Shown: piece by piece, positions 16,925 to 25,930 of the stretch
How positions within the stretch are numbered: the first letter of the stretch is position 1
Layout: every line of letters begins with the position of its first letter
Source of the DNA: Paracoccaceae bacterium
GTDB taxonomy: Bacteria; Pseudomonadota; Alphaproteobacteria; Rhodobacterales; Rhodobacteraceae
Direction of reading: 5' to 3'
DNA: 64,000 bases
Assembly: GCA_020425125.1 (NCBI GenBank)
Contig: JAGQRV010000009.1
Location: forward strand, 45,155-109,154
Notes under the pieces: model-generated
What the model saw: the letters and a program-made list of their open reading frames with translations, nothing else
Database searches by the model: none
What the model was told of the DNA's origin: nothing
Program-made: the position numbers and the translations under genes

Positions 16925-18456
16925 CCGTGATCGGCGAGGAACCGTTTCCGCGCGGCGCGCTGGAGGTCCAGACCGTCGGCATGACCATGCGCTTCGGCGC
17001 CTTCACCGCGCTCGACGACGTTTCGATCACCGTCGGCGCGGGCAGCTTCCACGCGCTGCTTGGCGAGAACGGTGCCGGCAAGTCGACGCTGGTCAAGTGC
17101 ATGATGGGCTTCTACCACGCCACCGCGGGTCAGATGATGCTGGGCCGCCGCGAAGTGAAGATCCATGACCCGCGCGATGCCCACAGGTTGGGCCTCGGCA
17201 TGGTCTACCAGCATTTCACCCTGGTTCCCTCGCTGACCGCGGCCGAGAATCTGGTGATCAGCCGGCATGACACCCCGGCGATGATCGACTGGGCCCGCGA
17301 GAAGAAGGCGCTCGACGCCTTCATGTCGGCAATGCCGTTCCGGGTGCCGCTCGACCAGCCCGTCGCGCGGCTTGCCGCGGGCGAGAAGCAGAAGCTCGAG
17401 ATCCTCAAGCAGCTCTATCTGGGCCGGCGCTTCCTGATCCTCGACGAGCCGACTTCGGTGCTCACGCCGGACGAGGCCGACGAGGTTCTGGGCCATGTCC
17501 GCGGGCTCTGCGAGAAAGGCGAGATCTCGGTCCTGATGATCACCCACAAGTTTCGCGAGGTCACCGCCTTCGCGGATGAGGTATCGGTGCTGCGCCGCGG
17601 GCGACTGGTCGGGCAGGGCCGGGTTGGCGGTCTGAGCCATGCCGAGATGGCTGCGATGATGATCGGCGCCAGCGCTGCGCGCGCCCCCCTGCCGCGCGAA
17701 GGCGCGCCGGGATCGGCGATCCTGTCCGTCTCCGGCGCGAAGGCGCGGGACCGTTCCGGGCTGAAGGAGATCGACATCGAGAGTCTGACCGTCAGGGCCG
17801 GCGAGATCGTCGGCATTGCCGGCATTTCCGGCAACGGCCAGATGGAGCTGATGGAGATCCTGACCGGCCAGCGCCCGCTGATTGCCGGGGAGGTCGAGGT
17901 CGAGGGCAAGATCTACCACGCGACGCGGCCCGAGGCGCTGACGCTTGCCGTGCGCTATCTGCCCGAAGAGCCGCTCAGGAATGCCTGCGCCGGCCGGATG
18001 AGCGTGGCCGAGAACATCGCCTTCCGAAGCTTCGACGTGAATGGCGTGGGACGGCGCTTCTGGCTCGACGGACGGGGGATGCGCGACAAGGCGGGCAGCC
18101 TCGTCGAGGCGTTCAAGGTCAAGACCGCCTCGCTCGACACACCAATTGCGGCCTTGTCGGGCGGCAATGTCCAGCGCGCCGTGCTTGCCCGCGAACTGAC
18201 CGGCGATGTGCGCCTTCTGGTGATCTCCAATCCGTGCTTCGGCCTCGATTTTGCAGCCGTTGCCGAGATCCGGTCCCGGATCGTGGCCGCCCGCAATGCC
18301 GGCGCTGCGGTGCTGCTGATGAGCGAGGATCTGGACGAGGTGATGGAGCTTTCGGACCGCATCCTGGTGATGTCCGAGGGGCGGATCGCCTACGAAACCC
18401 CGGCGGCGACGGCCGACCTGGCGACCATCGGTCACCATATGGGGGGACATGCCTGA
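16921..18456 (+). CDS. BMP-type ABC transporter ATP-binding protein (two nucleotide-binding domains)
   Basis: Cytoplasmic ATPase of 511 residues with two tandem ABC domains, as in YufO/RbsA-type systems. Domain 1 has Walker [10 protein letters not shown], an atypical signature [11 protein letters not shown] and Walker [12 protein letters not shown]. Domain 2 has a degenerate Walker A (GISGNGQME), signature [14 protein letters not shown] and a Walker B-like [12 protein letters not shown] lacking the usual acidic pair; such degeneration is normal for the second half in this family. The start at 16921 overlaps the preceding stop by ATGA, and its own stop shares one base with the next ATG. It drives the two permeases encoded upstream. 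Confidence 0.93.
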   Translation: MTVIGEEPFPRGALEVQTVGMTMRFGAFTALDDVSITVGAGSFHALLGENGAGKSTLVKCMMGFYHATAGQMMLGRREVKIHDPRDAHRLGLGMVYQHFTLVPSLTAAENLVISRHDTPAMIDWAREKKALDAFMSAMPFRVPLDQPVARLAAGEKQKLEILKQLYLGRRFLILDEPTSVLTPDEADEVLGHVRGLCEKGEISVLMITHKFREVTAFADEVSVLRRGRLVGQGRVGGLSHAEMAAMMIGASAARAPLPREGAPGSAILSVSGAKARDRSGLKEIDIESLTVRAGEIVGIAGISGNGQMELMEILTGQRPLIAGEVEVEGKIYHATRPEALTLAVRYLPEEPLRNACAGRMSVAENIAFRSFDVNGVGRRFWLDGRGMRDKAGSLVEAFKVKTASLDTPIAALSGGNVQRAVLARELTGDVRLLVISNPCFGLDFAAVAEIRSRIVAARNAGAAVLLMSEDLDEVMELSDRILVMSEGRIAYETPAATADLATIGHHMGGHA

Positions 18457-19124
18457 TGGCGGAGATTGCTGCGGCCCGGCCGTTCCCCTTCACGTTCGAT
18501 CCGGCAACGACAGCGCTGATCGTGATCGACATGCAGCGCGACTTCATCGAACCGGGCGGCTTCGGGGCCACGCTGGGCAACGACGTGACACGTCTCCAGG
18601 CGATCGTGCCCACCGTCGCGAAGCTTATCGGCGGGGCGCGCGCTTCCGGAGTGCCGGTGATCCATACCCGGGAATGCCACGCGTCCGATCTGTCGGATTG
18701 TCCGCCGGCCAAGCGTCTGCGGGGCGCGCCGACGCTCAGGATCGGCGATACGGGACCGATGGGTCGTATCCTGATCGCCGGCGAGCCCGGCGCGGAAATC
18801 GTGCCCGAGCTTGCTCCTGCCGCGGGCGAACTCATCCTGGACAAGCCCGGCAAGGGCGCCTTTTACGCCACGCCGCTCGGGGAGGAGCTGGCGCGGCTGG
18901 GCAGTCGAAGCCTGATCTTCGCGGGCGTGACCACCGAGGTCTGTGTGCAGACCACGATGCGCGAGGCGAATGATCGGGGCTTCGACTGCCTGTTGGCCGA
19001 GGACGCGACCGAAAGCTATTTCCCGGCCTTCAAGGCCGCTGCGCTGGACATGATCCGCGCACAGGGCGCCATCGTCGGATGGACCGCAACCGTGGAAGAG
19101 GTGCTGGAGGCGCTTGGTGTGTGA
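18456..19124 (+). CDS. Second isochorismatase-family cysteine hydrolase
   Basis: Cytoplasmic hydrolase of 222 residues, paralogous to the gene at 16247-16924. The triad Asp25 ([10 protein letters not shown]), Lys130 ([10 protein letters not shown]) and Cys163 ([15 protein letters not shown]) is intact. It differs from the first copy around the substrate loops ([34 protein letters not shown]), so it probably acts on another amide or ureide, perhaps the next intermediate. It starts on the last base of the ATPase stop codon. RutB, biuret hydrolase and N-carbamoyl amidohydrolases are the nearest functional types; none can be chosen from sequence alone. Confidence 0.85.
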   Translation: MAEIAAARPFPFTFDPATTALIVIDMQRDFIEPGGFGATLGNDVTRLQAIVPTVAKLIGGARASGVPVIHTRECHASDLSDCPPAKRLRGAPTLRIGDTGPMGRILIAGEPGAEIVPELAPAAGELILDKPGKGAFYATPLGEELARLGSRSLIFAGVTTEVCVQTTMREANDRGFDCLLAEDATESYFPAFKAAALDMIRAQGAIVGWTATVEEVLEALGV

Positions 19125-19467
19125 GCCCTTTCATCTGACTGCTCTGCTGTCCGAAGGATGGCGGCGTGCGACCTTCGAGCCGTTCCGCGACGGAGTGGAC
19201 ATCAGCAATATCGTCGCCGGCGAGCCGGCCGTGGCCCTGCTGCGCTATGCGCCGGGCGCCGGGGTGCCGCGGCACCGTCATACCGGACTGGAAACCATCC
19301 TGGTCCTCGACGGCATTCAGTGTGACGAGCGGGGAAAATATCCGGCCGGAACCCTGATGCTGAACCCCGCGGGATCCGAGCACAGCGTCTGGTCCGAGAC
19401 CGGCTGCGTGGTGCTGATCCAGTGGGCCCGCCCGGTCCGCTTCCTGGATGCGGACTCGGATCGATGA
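19117..19467 (+). CDS. Cupin domain protein (ChrR-like fold)
   Basis: Small single-domain cupin of 116 residues. [17 protein letters not shown] carries the metal-binding pattern HxHx(n)E of cupin motif 1, and [29 protein letters not shown] supplies motif 2 with its His. GTG at 19117 is chosen because GGAGG lies at 19106-19110, six bases before it; TTG at 19114 is less likely. It overlaps the end of the second hydrolase by eight bases, so it belongs to the same operon and may be a metal-dependent isomerase, lyase or small-molecule sensor for the pathway. Confidence 0.78.
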   Translation: MCEPFHLTALLSEGWRRATFEPFRDGVDISNIVAGEPAVALLRYAPGAGVPRHRHTGLETILVLDGIQCDERGKYPAGTLMLNPAGSEHSVWSETGCVVLIQWARPVRFLDADSDR

Positions 19468-19579
19468 TTTGGCGGGCAATTCGACGCCGAAGCCGTCAAC
19501 CGCGGGTGTACGGCAGCTCTCTCCGCTGAAACGGCGTATTGTCGAAATTTCTTGATTATGTGAGACGGAAAGGCGGGTC

Positions 19580-19598
19580 CCCCAGCGTATCATTGGGG
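19580..19598 (+). promoter_or_regulatory. Inverted repeat upstream of the cytochrome b561 gene
   Basis: CCCCA and TGGGG arms with a 9-base spacer end 25 bases before the chosen ATG at 19624. They lie in the only gap (19468-19623) between the cupin and the cytochrome gene. It may be an operator or leader hairpin; evidence is positional only. Confidence 0.3.
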
Positions 19599-19623
19599 TA
19601 TGTTTGAATACGAGAGGATGGAT

Positions 19624-20112
19624 ATGGCCACTCCCATCGCCCGCGAGTCCTTCACTTCCCAGCAGAAGATCCTTCACTGGGCCGTCGTCGTGCTGCTGCT
19701 GCTGCAGTATGTCGTGTTCGACGGCATCGGTTGGGCGTTCCGTGAATTGATGAAGACCGGAACGCATGTCTATACCAATACGGCCCTGGCGCACATGACG
19801 ATCGGTATTCTGATCTTGCTGCTTGCGTCCTGGCGGATCGTGCTGCGCATCCGCGATGGCGTTCCGCCACCGCCCGAGGCGGAGCCGAATTTCGGCCGGC
19901 TGGCGGGGAAGGTGACGCATGGGCTCCTGTATGTCTGCCTGTTCGCGTTGCCGGTCGTCGGGCTTGGCGCCTGGTTCCTGAAGTCGCGAACGCTTGCCGA
20001 ATTGCATGAGACCGGGACGAATGTGCTTCTGCTGCTGATCGGCATCCATATCGTGGCCGTCGCGGTTCACCAGTTCTGGTGGCGGACAGGTCTGCTCAGC
20101 CGGATGACCTGA
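19624..20112 (+). CDS. Cytochrome b561
   Basis: Di-heme inner-membrane cytochrome b of 162 residues that passes electrons from the quinone pool or acts on superoxide, as in the YodB/CybB family. Four membrane spans are seen, with heme-ligand histidines in QQKILHWAVV (span 1), THVYTNTALAHMTIGI (span 2), KVTHGLLYVCLFALPVVG (span 3) and HETGTNVLLLLIGIHIVAVAVHQF (span 4). Start 19624 is preferred because AGAGG lies six bases before it; in-frame ATGs at 19600 and 19618 exist. It is separated from the cupin by 156 bases, so it is probably its own unit. Confidence 0.9.
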   Translation: MATPIARESFTSQQKILHWAVVVLLLLQYVVFDGIGWAFRELMKTGTHVYTNTALAHMTIGILILLLASWRIVLRIRDGVPPPPEAEPNFGRLAGKVTHGLLYVCLFALPVVGLGAWFLKSRTLAELHETGTNVLLLLIGIHIVAVAVHQFWWRTGLLSRMT

Positions 20113-20180
20113 GCCAGCCTGGGCCTGGCCCGCACCTGATCCATTCGGTTCCCTGCGGGCGCCCTGGCTGACAGAATCAG

Positions 20181-20202
20181 GCAGCGGCCATGTCGCCGCT
20201 GC
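20181..20202. terminator. Bidirectional hairpin between cytochrome b561 and aapP
   Basis: A perfect 8-bp stem, GCAGCGGC and GCCGCTGC with a 6-base loop, lies in the gap between two convergent genes. It is 68 bases after the cytochrome stop and 30 bases after the aapP stop. It likely limits read-through in both directions. Confidence 0.5.
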
Positions 20203-20232
20203 GACAGTCTGCTTGTGCCACGAGGTTCCCGG

Positions 20233-21039
20233 TCAGTGGCCGAGGATCTGGCTGAGAAACAGCTTCGAGCGCTCCGACTGCGGATTGTTGAAGAACTCGT
20301 ATGGCGTGTTCTGTTCGACGATCTGTCCCTGATCCATGAAGATGACCCGGTTCGCGACCGCCTGCGCAAATCCCATCTCGTGGGTCACGCAGAGCATCGT
20401 CATGCCTTCCTCGGCAAGCTCGATCATCGTGTCGAGCACTTCCTTGATCATTTCCGGGTCAAGCGCCGAGGTCGGCTCGTCGAACAGCATGATCCTCGGC
20501 CGCATGCAGAGCGACCGGGCGATCGCCACCCGCTGCTGCTGACCGCCGGACAATTGGCCCGGGAACTTGTTGGCCTGTTCGGGAATGCGGACCTTCCTGA
20601 GAAAGTGCATCGCGGTTTCCTCGGCTTCTTTCTTGGGAGTCTTGCGGACCCAGATCGGCGCCAGCGTGCAGTTCTGCAGGATCGTCAGATGCGGGAAGAG
20701 GTTGAAGTGCTGGAACACCATCCCGACTTCGGACCGGATCTTGTCGATGTTCTTCAGGTCCGAGCTCAGTTCGGTGCCGTCGACGATGATCTTTCCCTTC
20801 TGATGCTCCTCGAGTCTGTTGATGCAGCGGATCAGGGTCGACTTGCCAGAGCCGGACGGGCCGGCGATCACGATGCGCTCGCCGCGGTAGACAGTCAGAT
20901 TGATGTCGCGCAGGACATGGAACTGGCCGTACCACTTGTTCATGCCTGTGATCTCGATGGCGACTTCGTCGCTGACGTGAAGCAGCTTCGGATCGACGGT
21001 CTCGAGTTCGGACGCGTCAACGGGATGGGGTTCGGACAT
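20233..21039 (-). CDS. aapP: General L-amino acid ABC transporter ATP-binding protein
   Basis: Cytoplasmic ATPase of 268 residues for a polar amino-acid importer. Walker A is GPSGSGKST, the Q-loop lies in [12 protein letters not shown], the signature is [15 protein letters not shown], Walker B is [12 protein letters not shown] and the switch His is in CVTHEMGFA. The N-terminal 25 residues are a short extension before [17 protein letters not shown]. It is the last gene of aapJQMP and follows aapM by 10 bases. In Rhizobium this system takes up a broad range of amino acids and is under nitrogen control. Confidence 0.95.
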   Translation of the reverse strand: MSEPHPVDASELETVDPKLLHVSDEVAIEITGMNKWYGQFHVLRDINLTVYRGERIVIAGPSGSGKSTLIRCINRLEEHQKGKIIVDGTELSSDLKNIDKIRSEVGMVFQHFNLFPHLTILQNCTLAPIWVRKTPKKEAEETAMHFLRKVRIPEQANKFPGQLSGGQQQRVAIARSLCMRPRIMLFDEPTSALDPEMIKEVLDTMIELAEEGMTMLCVTHEMGFAQAVANRVIFMDQGQIVEQNTPYEFFNNPQSERSKLFLSQILGH

Positions 21040-21049
21040 GGACGCCTCC

Positions 21050-22354
21050 CTAGCGGTGATCGGTACGGAGCCGACGCTCCAGGTGTTTCGAATAGACCGA
21101 CATGCTGTAGCAGCAGATGAAGAAGATCAGCGCCACGAAGCCATAGAGCTCCCAGACGATGCCGTTCCAGTTGGAATCCGCGCGGATCGAGGTGACGAGC
21201 CCTATCGGATCCAGTAGGGCGATGATCGCCACGAGCGTCGTGTCCTTGAACAGGCTGATGAAGTTGTTGACGATGTTCGGGATCGATATCTTCAGCGCCT
21301 GTGGCATGATCACGAGCCGCATCGCCTGCCAGTAATCGAGACCCAGCGCATCGGCTGCCTCGTACTGGCCGCGAGGAAGGGCGGCGAGCCCGCCGCGGAT
21401 GGTTTCGGCCATGTAGGCGGCCGAGAACAGGGTCACCATGATGATGACTCGCAGGATGATGTCGAAATTTGTGCCTGGCGGCAGGAAGATGTTGAGCAGG
21501 AACGAGGCGACGAGCAGCAGCGTGATCAGCGGCACGCCCCGGATGAATTCGATGAACCCGATGCAGATGGACTGGATGATGAAGAGGCCCGACCGCCGGC
21601 CGAGCGCGAGCAGGACGCCTAGCGGCAGGGAAAAGGCGATGCCGGTCGCGCCGATCACAATGGAAAGCATGAAGCCGCCGAACCGCTTCGAGGCCACGGG
21701 CTCGAGCGTCAGGAAGGGCAGGATTGTCTCCAGCAGACCGGCGACCGGGCCTGCGAGGTAGAACCACCATATGAGCGTTGCCAGCACGCCGCCGATCAGC
21801 GCCAGAAGACTGCCGAAGCGCGGCCCGACGAGCCGGTGAACGAGCATGCCGACAAGGAAGCCCGCATAGACGCAGATCGGGAGCGCAAGCGACCCGCCCC
21901 AGAGGAGCCAGTAGACGATGCCGGGAAAGGCAATCGAGAACCACAGCATCCGCCGGGGAACAGCGGAAAAGAGGATCGGGGCCAAAGCCGCGAGAAGGAG
22001 GACGAAGGACAGCGTCGGCCGCCAGTAGAGCTCGGACGGGTAGAAGCCGAACAGGAACTGCTTCCAGCGGTCGCGGATCACCGCGAAGCAGGCGCCGGTG
22101 GCATCCTCGCCCCAGCGCTGCGCAATCATTTCGCGGCATTCCCGCAGCGATCCGGCGTGCCAGACCGAATGCGCGAACCATGGCCAGAGATGCGCCAGCG
22201 CCAGGATGACGGCCGCTGCCGAGACGATGGTCAGGAAGGAGTTCAGGATGCTCGAGAACAGGTTCTCGCGTGCCCATCTGAGCGGACCGACCTGCGACGC
22301 GGGGGCAGGTTGCGGCGAGAGCATTTCGTGCCGGACAAAACTGACGTCGTGCAT
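21050..22354 (-). CDS. aapM: General L-amino acid ABC transporter permease AapM
   Basis: Inner-membrane permease of 434 residues. A long N-terminal region with extra hydrophobic segments and a cysteine-containing loop ([23 protein letters not shown]) is typical of AapM/BztC. The C-terminal HisM-like half has [26 protein letters not shown], the [12 protein letters not shown] motif and the [24 protein letters not shown] loop that contacts the ATPase. It starts one base beyond the aapQ stop. It pairs with AapQ. Confidence 0.95.
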   Translation of the reverse strand: MHDVSFVRHEMLSPQPAPASQVGPLRWARENLFSSILNSFLTIVSAAAVILALAHLWPWFAHSVWHAGSLRECREMIAQRWGEDATGACFAVIRDRWKQFLFGFYPSELYWRPTLSFVLLLAALAPILFSAVPRRMLWFSIAFPGIVYWLLWGGSLALPICVYAGFLVGMLVHRLVGPRFGSLLALIGGVLATLIWWFYLAGPVAGLLETILPFLTLEPVASKRFGGFMLSIVIGATGIAFSLPLGVLLALGRRSGLFIIQSICIGFIEFIRGVPLITLLLVASFLLNIFLPPGTNFDIILRVIIMVTLFSAAYMAETIRGGLAALPRGQYEAADALGLDYWQAMRLVIMPQALKISIPNIVNNFISLFKDTTLVAIIALLDPIGLVTSIRADSNWNGIVWELYGFVALIFFICCYSMSVYSKHLERRLRTDHR

Positions 22355-22355
22355 C

Positions 22356-23567
22356 TCAGCGCTCCTTCAGCGCGACCCGCGCATTGTACCAGTTCATCGT
22401 TCCCGAGATCAGCAGGCTGAGGATCAGGTAGAACCCCATGAGCAGGAGCATGCATTCCAGCTCGCGTCCGGTCTGGTTCATCGTGATCCCGCCCAGCGTC
22501 GCCCGGACATCGGCATAGCCGACGGCAATGGCGAGCGAGGAGTTCTTGGTCAGGTTCAGATATTGCGAGATCAGCGGCGGGATGATCACGCGCAGCGCCT
22601 GCGGCAGGATCACCAGGCTCATGATCCGCCCGGACCGGAGACCGAGGGCCGCTGCCGCTTCACTCTGGCCGCGGGAGATCGCCTGGATGCCTGCGCGCAC
22701 CGCTTCGGCGATGAACGCGCCGGTATAGAGAGACAGCGCCAGGGTCAGGGCGATGAACGACTTGTCGAGAAATCCGCCGCCCTCGAAGTTGAACCGCTGC
22801 AATTCGGGATAATCCAGCGAGATCGGCCGGCCCGCGATCTGATCGGCAATCAGCACGGGAAGGACGAAAAGGCCGAGCTTGATCCAGAAGGTCGGCAGGA
22901 TCTGCCCGGTTGCATCCTGGCGCGCCTTGGCCCAGCGGCCGAAGACAAGGATGGCGATCACGGACAGAAGGAACGTTCCGACCACGATCTGCCATCCCGG
23001 CCCGAAGATCGGCCAGGGGACGTAGACACCACGGTTGGTGACGGCGACAGAACCGAAGATCATCGACGCAGTGGCATTGTCACCCCGGAAGGCGGAAGGC
23101 GCCGGTGCCGTATCGGTGATGACCGCCATCGTGGCGAGGATCCACAGGAGCACCGGGATGTTGCGGAACCCGTCGACATAGACCGCCGCGAGGCGGGCGA
23201 CGATCCAGTTGCGCGACAGGCGGAGCACACCCATCGTGACTCCGATCGCCGTCGCGAGCAGACACCCGACGAAGGCCACGAGAAGCGTGTTGACGATCCC
23301 GACCAGGGCGGCGCGGGCGTGAGTGTCATCGTTGGTATAGGGGATCAGAGTCTGGCTGATGTCATAGCCGGCGCGCTGGCCCAGAAATCGGAAGCTGAAA
23401 TCCTTGCCGAGGGCGGACAGGTTTTCGACCGTATTGTTGACCAGCCAGGCGGCGGCGCTCATCAGCGCGATCATTGCCACGACCTGGATTGTCAGCGAAC
23501 GGTAGCGCGTGTCGTAGAGCAACATGCTCAGCCGAAACTGTTCGCGCGACACGTCGATACTTGTCAT
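22356..23567 (-). CDS. aapQ: General L-amino acid ABC transporter permease AapQ
   Basis: Inner-membrane permease of 403 residues of the HisM family. The translocation half contains GCLLATAIGVTMGVLRLSRNW, DGFRNIPVLLWIL and, later, SEAAAALGLRSGRIMSLVILPQALRVIIPPL, the EAA-type ATPase contact loop. A large periplasmic insert lies between the first spans. ATG at 23567 is preferred because GAGG is eight bases upstream; an in-frame GTG at 23591 would add eight residues. A GC hairpin lies between aapJ and this gene. Confidence 0.94.
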   Translation of the reverse strand: MTSIDVSREQFRLSMLLYDTRYRSLTIQVVAMIALMSAAAWLVNNTVENLSALGKDFSFRFLGQRAGYDISQTLIPYTNDDTHARAALVGIVNTLLVAFVGCLLATAIGVTMGVLRLSRNWIVARLAAVYVDGFRNIPVLLWILATMAVITDTAPAPSAFRGDNATASMIFGSVAVTNRGVYVPWPIFGPGWQIVVGTFLLSVIAILVFGRWAKARQDATGQILPTFWIKLGLFVLPVLIADQIAGRPISLDYPELQRFNFEGGGFLDKSFIALTLALSLYTGAFIAEAVRAGIQAISRGQSEAAAALGLRSGRIMSLVILPQALRVIIPPLISQYLNLTKNSSLAIAVGYADVRATLGGITMNQTGRELECMLLLMGFYLILSLLISGTMNWYNARVALKER

Positions 23568-23626
23568 CGTCCACACCTCGGAAAGGGGCACCGTCGAGGT
23601 CGATACCGACCGTGCCGGAAACGGAT

Positions 23627-23650
23627 CGGCGCGCCGGGACCGGCGCGCCG
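23627..23650 (-). promoter_or_regulatory. Intercistronic hairpin between aapJ and aapQ
   Basis: A perfect 11-bp inverted repeat, CGGCGCGCCGG and CCGGCGCGCCG with two bases between, begins 14 bases beyond the aapJ stop codon. It is well placed to protect the aapJ message from 3' decay or to stop part of the transcription, giving more binding protein than permease. Confidence 0.65.
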
Positions 23651-23664
23651 TGGTCTGATCGGGA

Positions 23665-24681
23665 TCAGCGGAACGGCGGCGAGTACTGGAGACCGCCGTT
23701 GATCCAGAGCGCGTTCAGGCCACGCTCAATGTTCGCGGGCGTGCCTACGCCGATGGTTTCCGCGAAAATCTCGCCGTAATTCCCGTTGGCCGCGATCGCA
23801 CGCTTGGCCCAGTCGGCGTCCAGACCCAGCATCCGGCCCAGATCGCCTTCGGTTCCGAGAAGACGACGAACTTCAGGGTTTTCGGACGAGCTCATCTCGT
23901 CGATGTTCTTCTTGGTCACGCCATATTCTTCCGCGGCCACCAGCGCATTATAGGTCCAGCGCACGACGTCTGCCCATTCGTCGTCGCCCTGACGCACGAC
24001 GGGCCCCAGCGGCTCTTTCGAGATGATCTCGGGAAGGATGATGTAGTCCGCCGGGTTCGGATAGGTTCCGCGCTGGGTCGCGAGTTGAGACGCATCCGTG
24101 GTGTAGGCGTCGCAGGCCCCGCCCAGGAACTGCTGGTCGGCTTCGGCCGGGGTCTGGATCGGCACCGGCTGATAGCTGATCCCCTGGGTCTTGAAGTAGT
24201 CGGCGAGGTTCAACTCGGTCGTTGTTCCGGTCTGGACGCATATCGTCGCGCCGTCGAGTTCCTTGGCCGAGGTCACGCCGAGATCCTTCCGCACCATGAA
24301 CCCCTGGCCATCGTAGTAATTGACGCCCGCGAAGGTGAATTTCAGGTCCACATCGCGGGTGAAGGTCCAGGTGGTGTTGCGCGGAAGAACGTCGATCTCG
24401 CCAGATGTCAGTGCGGTGAAGCGGGTCTCGCCAGTGGTCGGCACGAATTCGATCTTGTCCTGGTCTCCGAGGACCGCTGCCGCCACGGCCCGGCAGATCG
24501 CCACGTCGAAGCCTTGCCATCTCCCGCTGGAATCAGGGTAGGCGAATCCCGCGAACCCGGTATTGACACCGCATTTCAGGACATCGCGCCCCTTCACATC
24601 GCCAAGCGTTCCGGCTGTGGCGGCACCTGCTGCGAATGTGAGAAAGACGGCAGGTCCGATGAATGCTTTGATCTTGGTCAA
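23665..24681 (-). CDS. aapJ: General L-amino acid ABC transporter substrate-binding protein
   Basis: Periplasmic amino-acid-binding protein of 338 residues. A Sec signal peptide (AFIGPAVFLTFAAGAATAG) is followed by GRDVLKCGVNTGFAGFAYPDSSGRWQGFDVAICRAVAAAV, the hallmark start of AapJ/BztA. Further family markers are FVPTTGETRFTALTSGEIDVLPRNTTWTFTRD and LLGTEGDLGRMLGLDADWAKRAI. The start codon is TTG at 24681, preceded by AGGAG nine bases upstream; no suitable ATG or GTG lies before the signal peptide. It is the first and probably most expressed gene of the aap operon. Confidence 0.95.
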   Translation of the reverse strand: MTKIKAFIGPAVFLTFAAGAATAGTLGDVKGRDVLKCGVNTGFAGFAYPDSSGRWQGFDVAICRAVAAAVLGDQDKIEFVPTTGETRFTALTSGEIDVLPRNTTWTFTRDVDLKFTFAGVNYYDGQGFMVRKDLGVTSAKELDGATICVQTGTTTELNLADYFKTQGISYQPVPIQTPAEADQQFLGGACDAYTTDASQLATQRGTYPNPADYIILPEIISKEPLGPVVRQGDDEWADVVRWTYNALVAAEEYGVTKKNIDEMSSSENPEVRRLLGTEGDLGRMLGLDADWAKRAIAANGNYGEIFAETIGVGTPANIERGLNALWINGGLQYSPPFR

Positions 24682-25024
24682 CTCAGTTTACTCCTGCTGG
24701 TGGATATCACGCCCCGTTTCGTTGGGATGGCAGCAATTCTGGCGCCTGCCCTGCTGGGGCTTCAGGGGTCATTGCGACCCGGATACGAGAACCTTCCGAA
24801 CTTCCCCGAGGTCCGTCAACTCTCCCGATGTTTTCGTTTCCCGCAATGCGGGAAAGAAGAGCACTCCTGCAATTTCGGGAGCGAGTCCCGCCATGCTGAA
24901 CCATGAATTAAGCGTAAAGTTTAGGCAAATCTTGCGGAGACACCACCCTTGAGTTTGTACGCCTGCGCGGAACCCGGGCAGTTTTAGAACTGCGCCAGCG
25001 CAATTCGGCCAGGTGTCCGGGCGG
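24682..25024. promoter_or_regulatory. Upstream region of aapJ with two perfect inverted repeats
   Basis: This 343-base gap holds no believable gene. It contains two perfect inverted repeats: GGGTC-ATTGC-GACCC at 24766-24780 and TTTCCCGC-AAT-GCGGGAAA at 24837-24855. They lie 85-99 and 156-174 bases before the TTG start of aapJ. They are candidate operator sites for nutrient control of the operon. I did not find a convincing sigma-54 promoter. Part of the gap is also 3' flank of the small gene ending at 25025. Confidence 0.45.
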
Positions 25025-25372
25025 TCACTGGCTGCCGGTCTTAGATTGGAACCGGGCAATCAGGGCGTCGCAACTGGCGGCGCTTCCGGCCAGTTCCGAG
25101 ACATCGGACGAGTCCGCGGACCCGGAAAGGTCTCTGGCGGCCCGTGCAAGCACCTGGTTCACCTGATCCGCGGTCAGGAGCCCTTCCTGCTGCGCGGCAT
25201 GGACGACCGCACAGATGCCGGTGGCCAGCCCGGTTCCGGCGCCGACGCCGAGCAAGGCGCCCATACCGATCGACATCGCGACGAAGATTCCGATCACCAG
25301 CCCCAGGATCAAGCCCAGCAGGCCCACTCCGACCTTGCCCAATTCAAATTCCTTCTTCGGCTGCGGTTTCAC
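25025..25372 (-). CDS. Small membrane protein of unknown function
   Basis: A 115-residue protein that I do not recognise. After a short charged N-terminus (KPQPKKEFELGK) there is one long Gly/Val/Leu-rich hydrophobic stretch of about 40 residues, long enough for one or two membrane spans with glycine-zipper character (GIFVAMSIGMGALLGVGAGTG). A soluble C-terminal part follows (TADQVNQVLARAARDL..., with a Ser/Ala/Asp-rich linker). The indicated start is GTG with no clear ribosome site, so the true start may be a TTG ten codons in. It lies between the aap operon and a lipoprotein gene on the same strand. Confidence 0.5.
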   Translation of the reverse strand: MKPQPKKEFELGKVGVGLLGLILGLVIGIFVAMSIGMGALLGVGAGTGLATGICAVVHAAQQEGLLTADQVNQVLARAARDLSGSADSSDVSELAGSAASCDALIARFQSKTGSQ

Positions 25373-25468
25373 GCAGGAAGGGCCGGGTACCTGAAACGCG
25401 GCGCGCCCCGTCCTTGTATGCGCATTCCATGCACTGACAGTATCTTGACCGACCGAGGCAAAGCGCCG

Positions 25469-25777
25469 TTACAGCCTACCTTCGTCGGTCAAGGACATGA
25501 TTTCGGCAGTGGTTCCGTCGGCATAGCCGATGCAGCGCCAGCGAGCACGCTGCGCTCCCACGCCGGCGATCACCTCGGTGCCCGCCTGCGAGAAGCTCGA
25601 GTCGAGCAGCGTCACGTCGCCGTTTCCGGTTTCGCGGGTCACGTCCCTGAGACAGGCCTGTTCAGCCACATTCGGGGTGCCGCCGCCGGCCGAACTGGAG
25701 CTGCCAGTATCCTCCATGCAGCCAGTCACTCCGGTCAGGGCCAGCGCGCTGCACCCGAGGGCAATAAGTCGTCTCAT
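25469..25777 (-). CDS. Small putative lipoprotein
   Basis: A 102-residue protein with a type II signal peptide: MRRLIALGCSALAL followed by the lipobox VTGC with Cys20 as the lipidated residue. A flexible Ser/Gly linker (TGSSSSAGGGT) leads to a small domain with two cysteines (ACLRDV and RWRCIGYADG) that could form a disulphide. WRCIGYADGTTAEIMSLTDEG looks like a short beta domain found in small alphaproteobacterial lipoproteins. ATG at 25777 is chosen over a longer frame because GGAGG lies nine bases upstream and the signal peptide starts here. Function unknown. Confidence 0.72.
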   Translation of the reverse strand: MRRLIALGCSALALTGVTGCMEDTGSSSSAGGGTPNVAEQACLRDVTRETGNGDVTLLDSSFSQAGTEVIAGVGAQRARWRCIGYADGTTAEIMSLTDEGRL

Positions 25778-25930
25778 CGTCGGAGTCCTCCATTCCAGTG
25801 CTGATTGTGGTGCCGTACAGGCAGTACCGGTATCGAACTCGGCGCCGCGGCGGCGATCAAACGCTTGGTCAGGCGCCGCCATTCTCGGGCACATCTGATC
25901 GGCACCGCAAAAGGCACGGGCCGGCAAGGC

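Noticed and set aside
23627..23650. Inverted repeat taken as an insertion-sequence end or attachment site
   Set aside because: There is no transposase, no target duplication and the position right after a stop codon recurs in other transporter operons, so an mRNA hairpin is more likely.
22098..23702. A 534-codon plus-strand frame across aapM, aapQ and the aapJ end
   Set aside because: It crosses gene borders and the hairpin gap and has shadow composition, while the aap genes on the other strand are certain.
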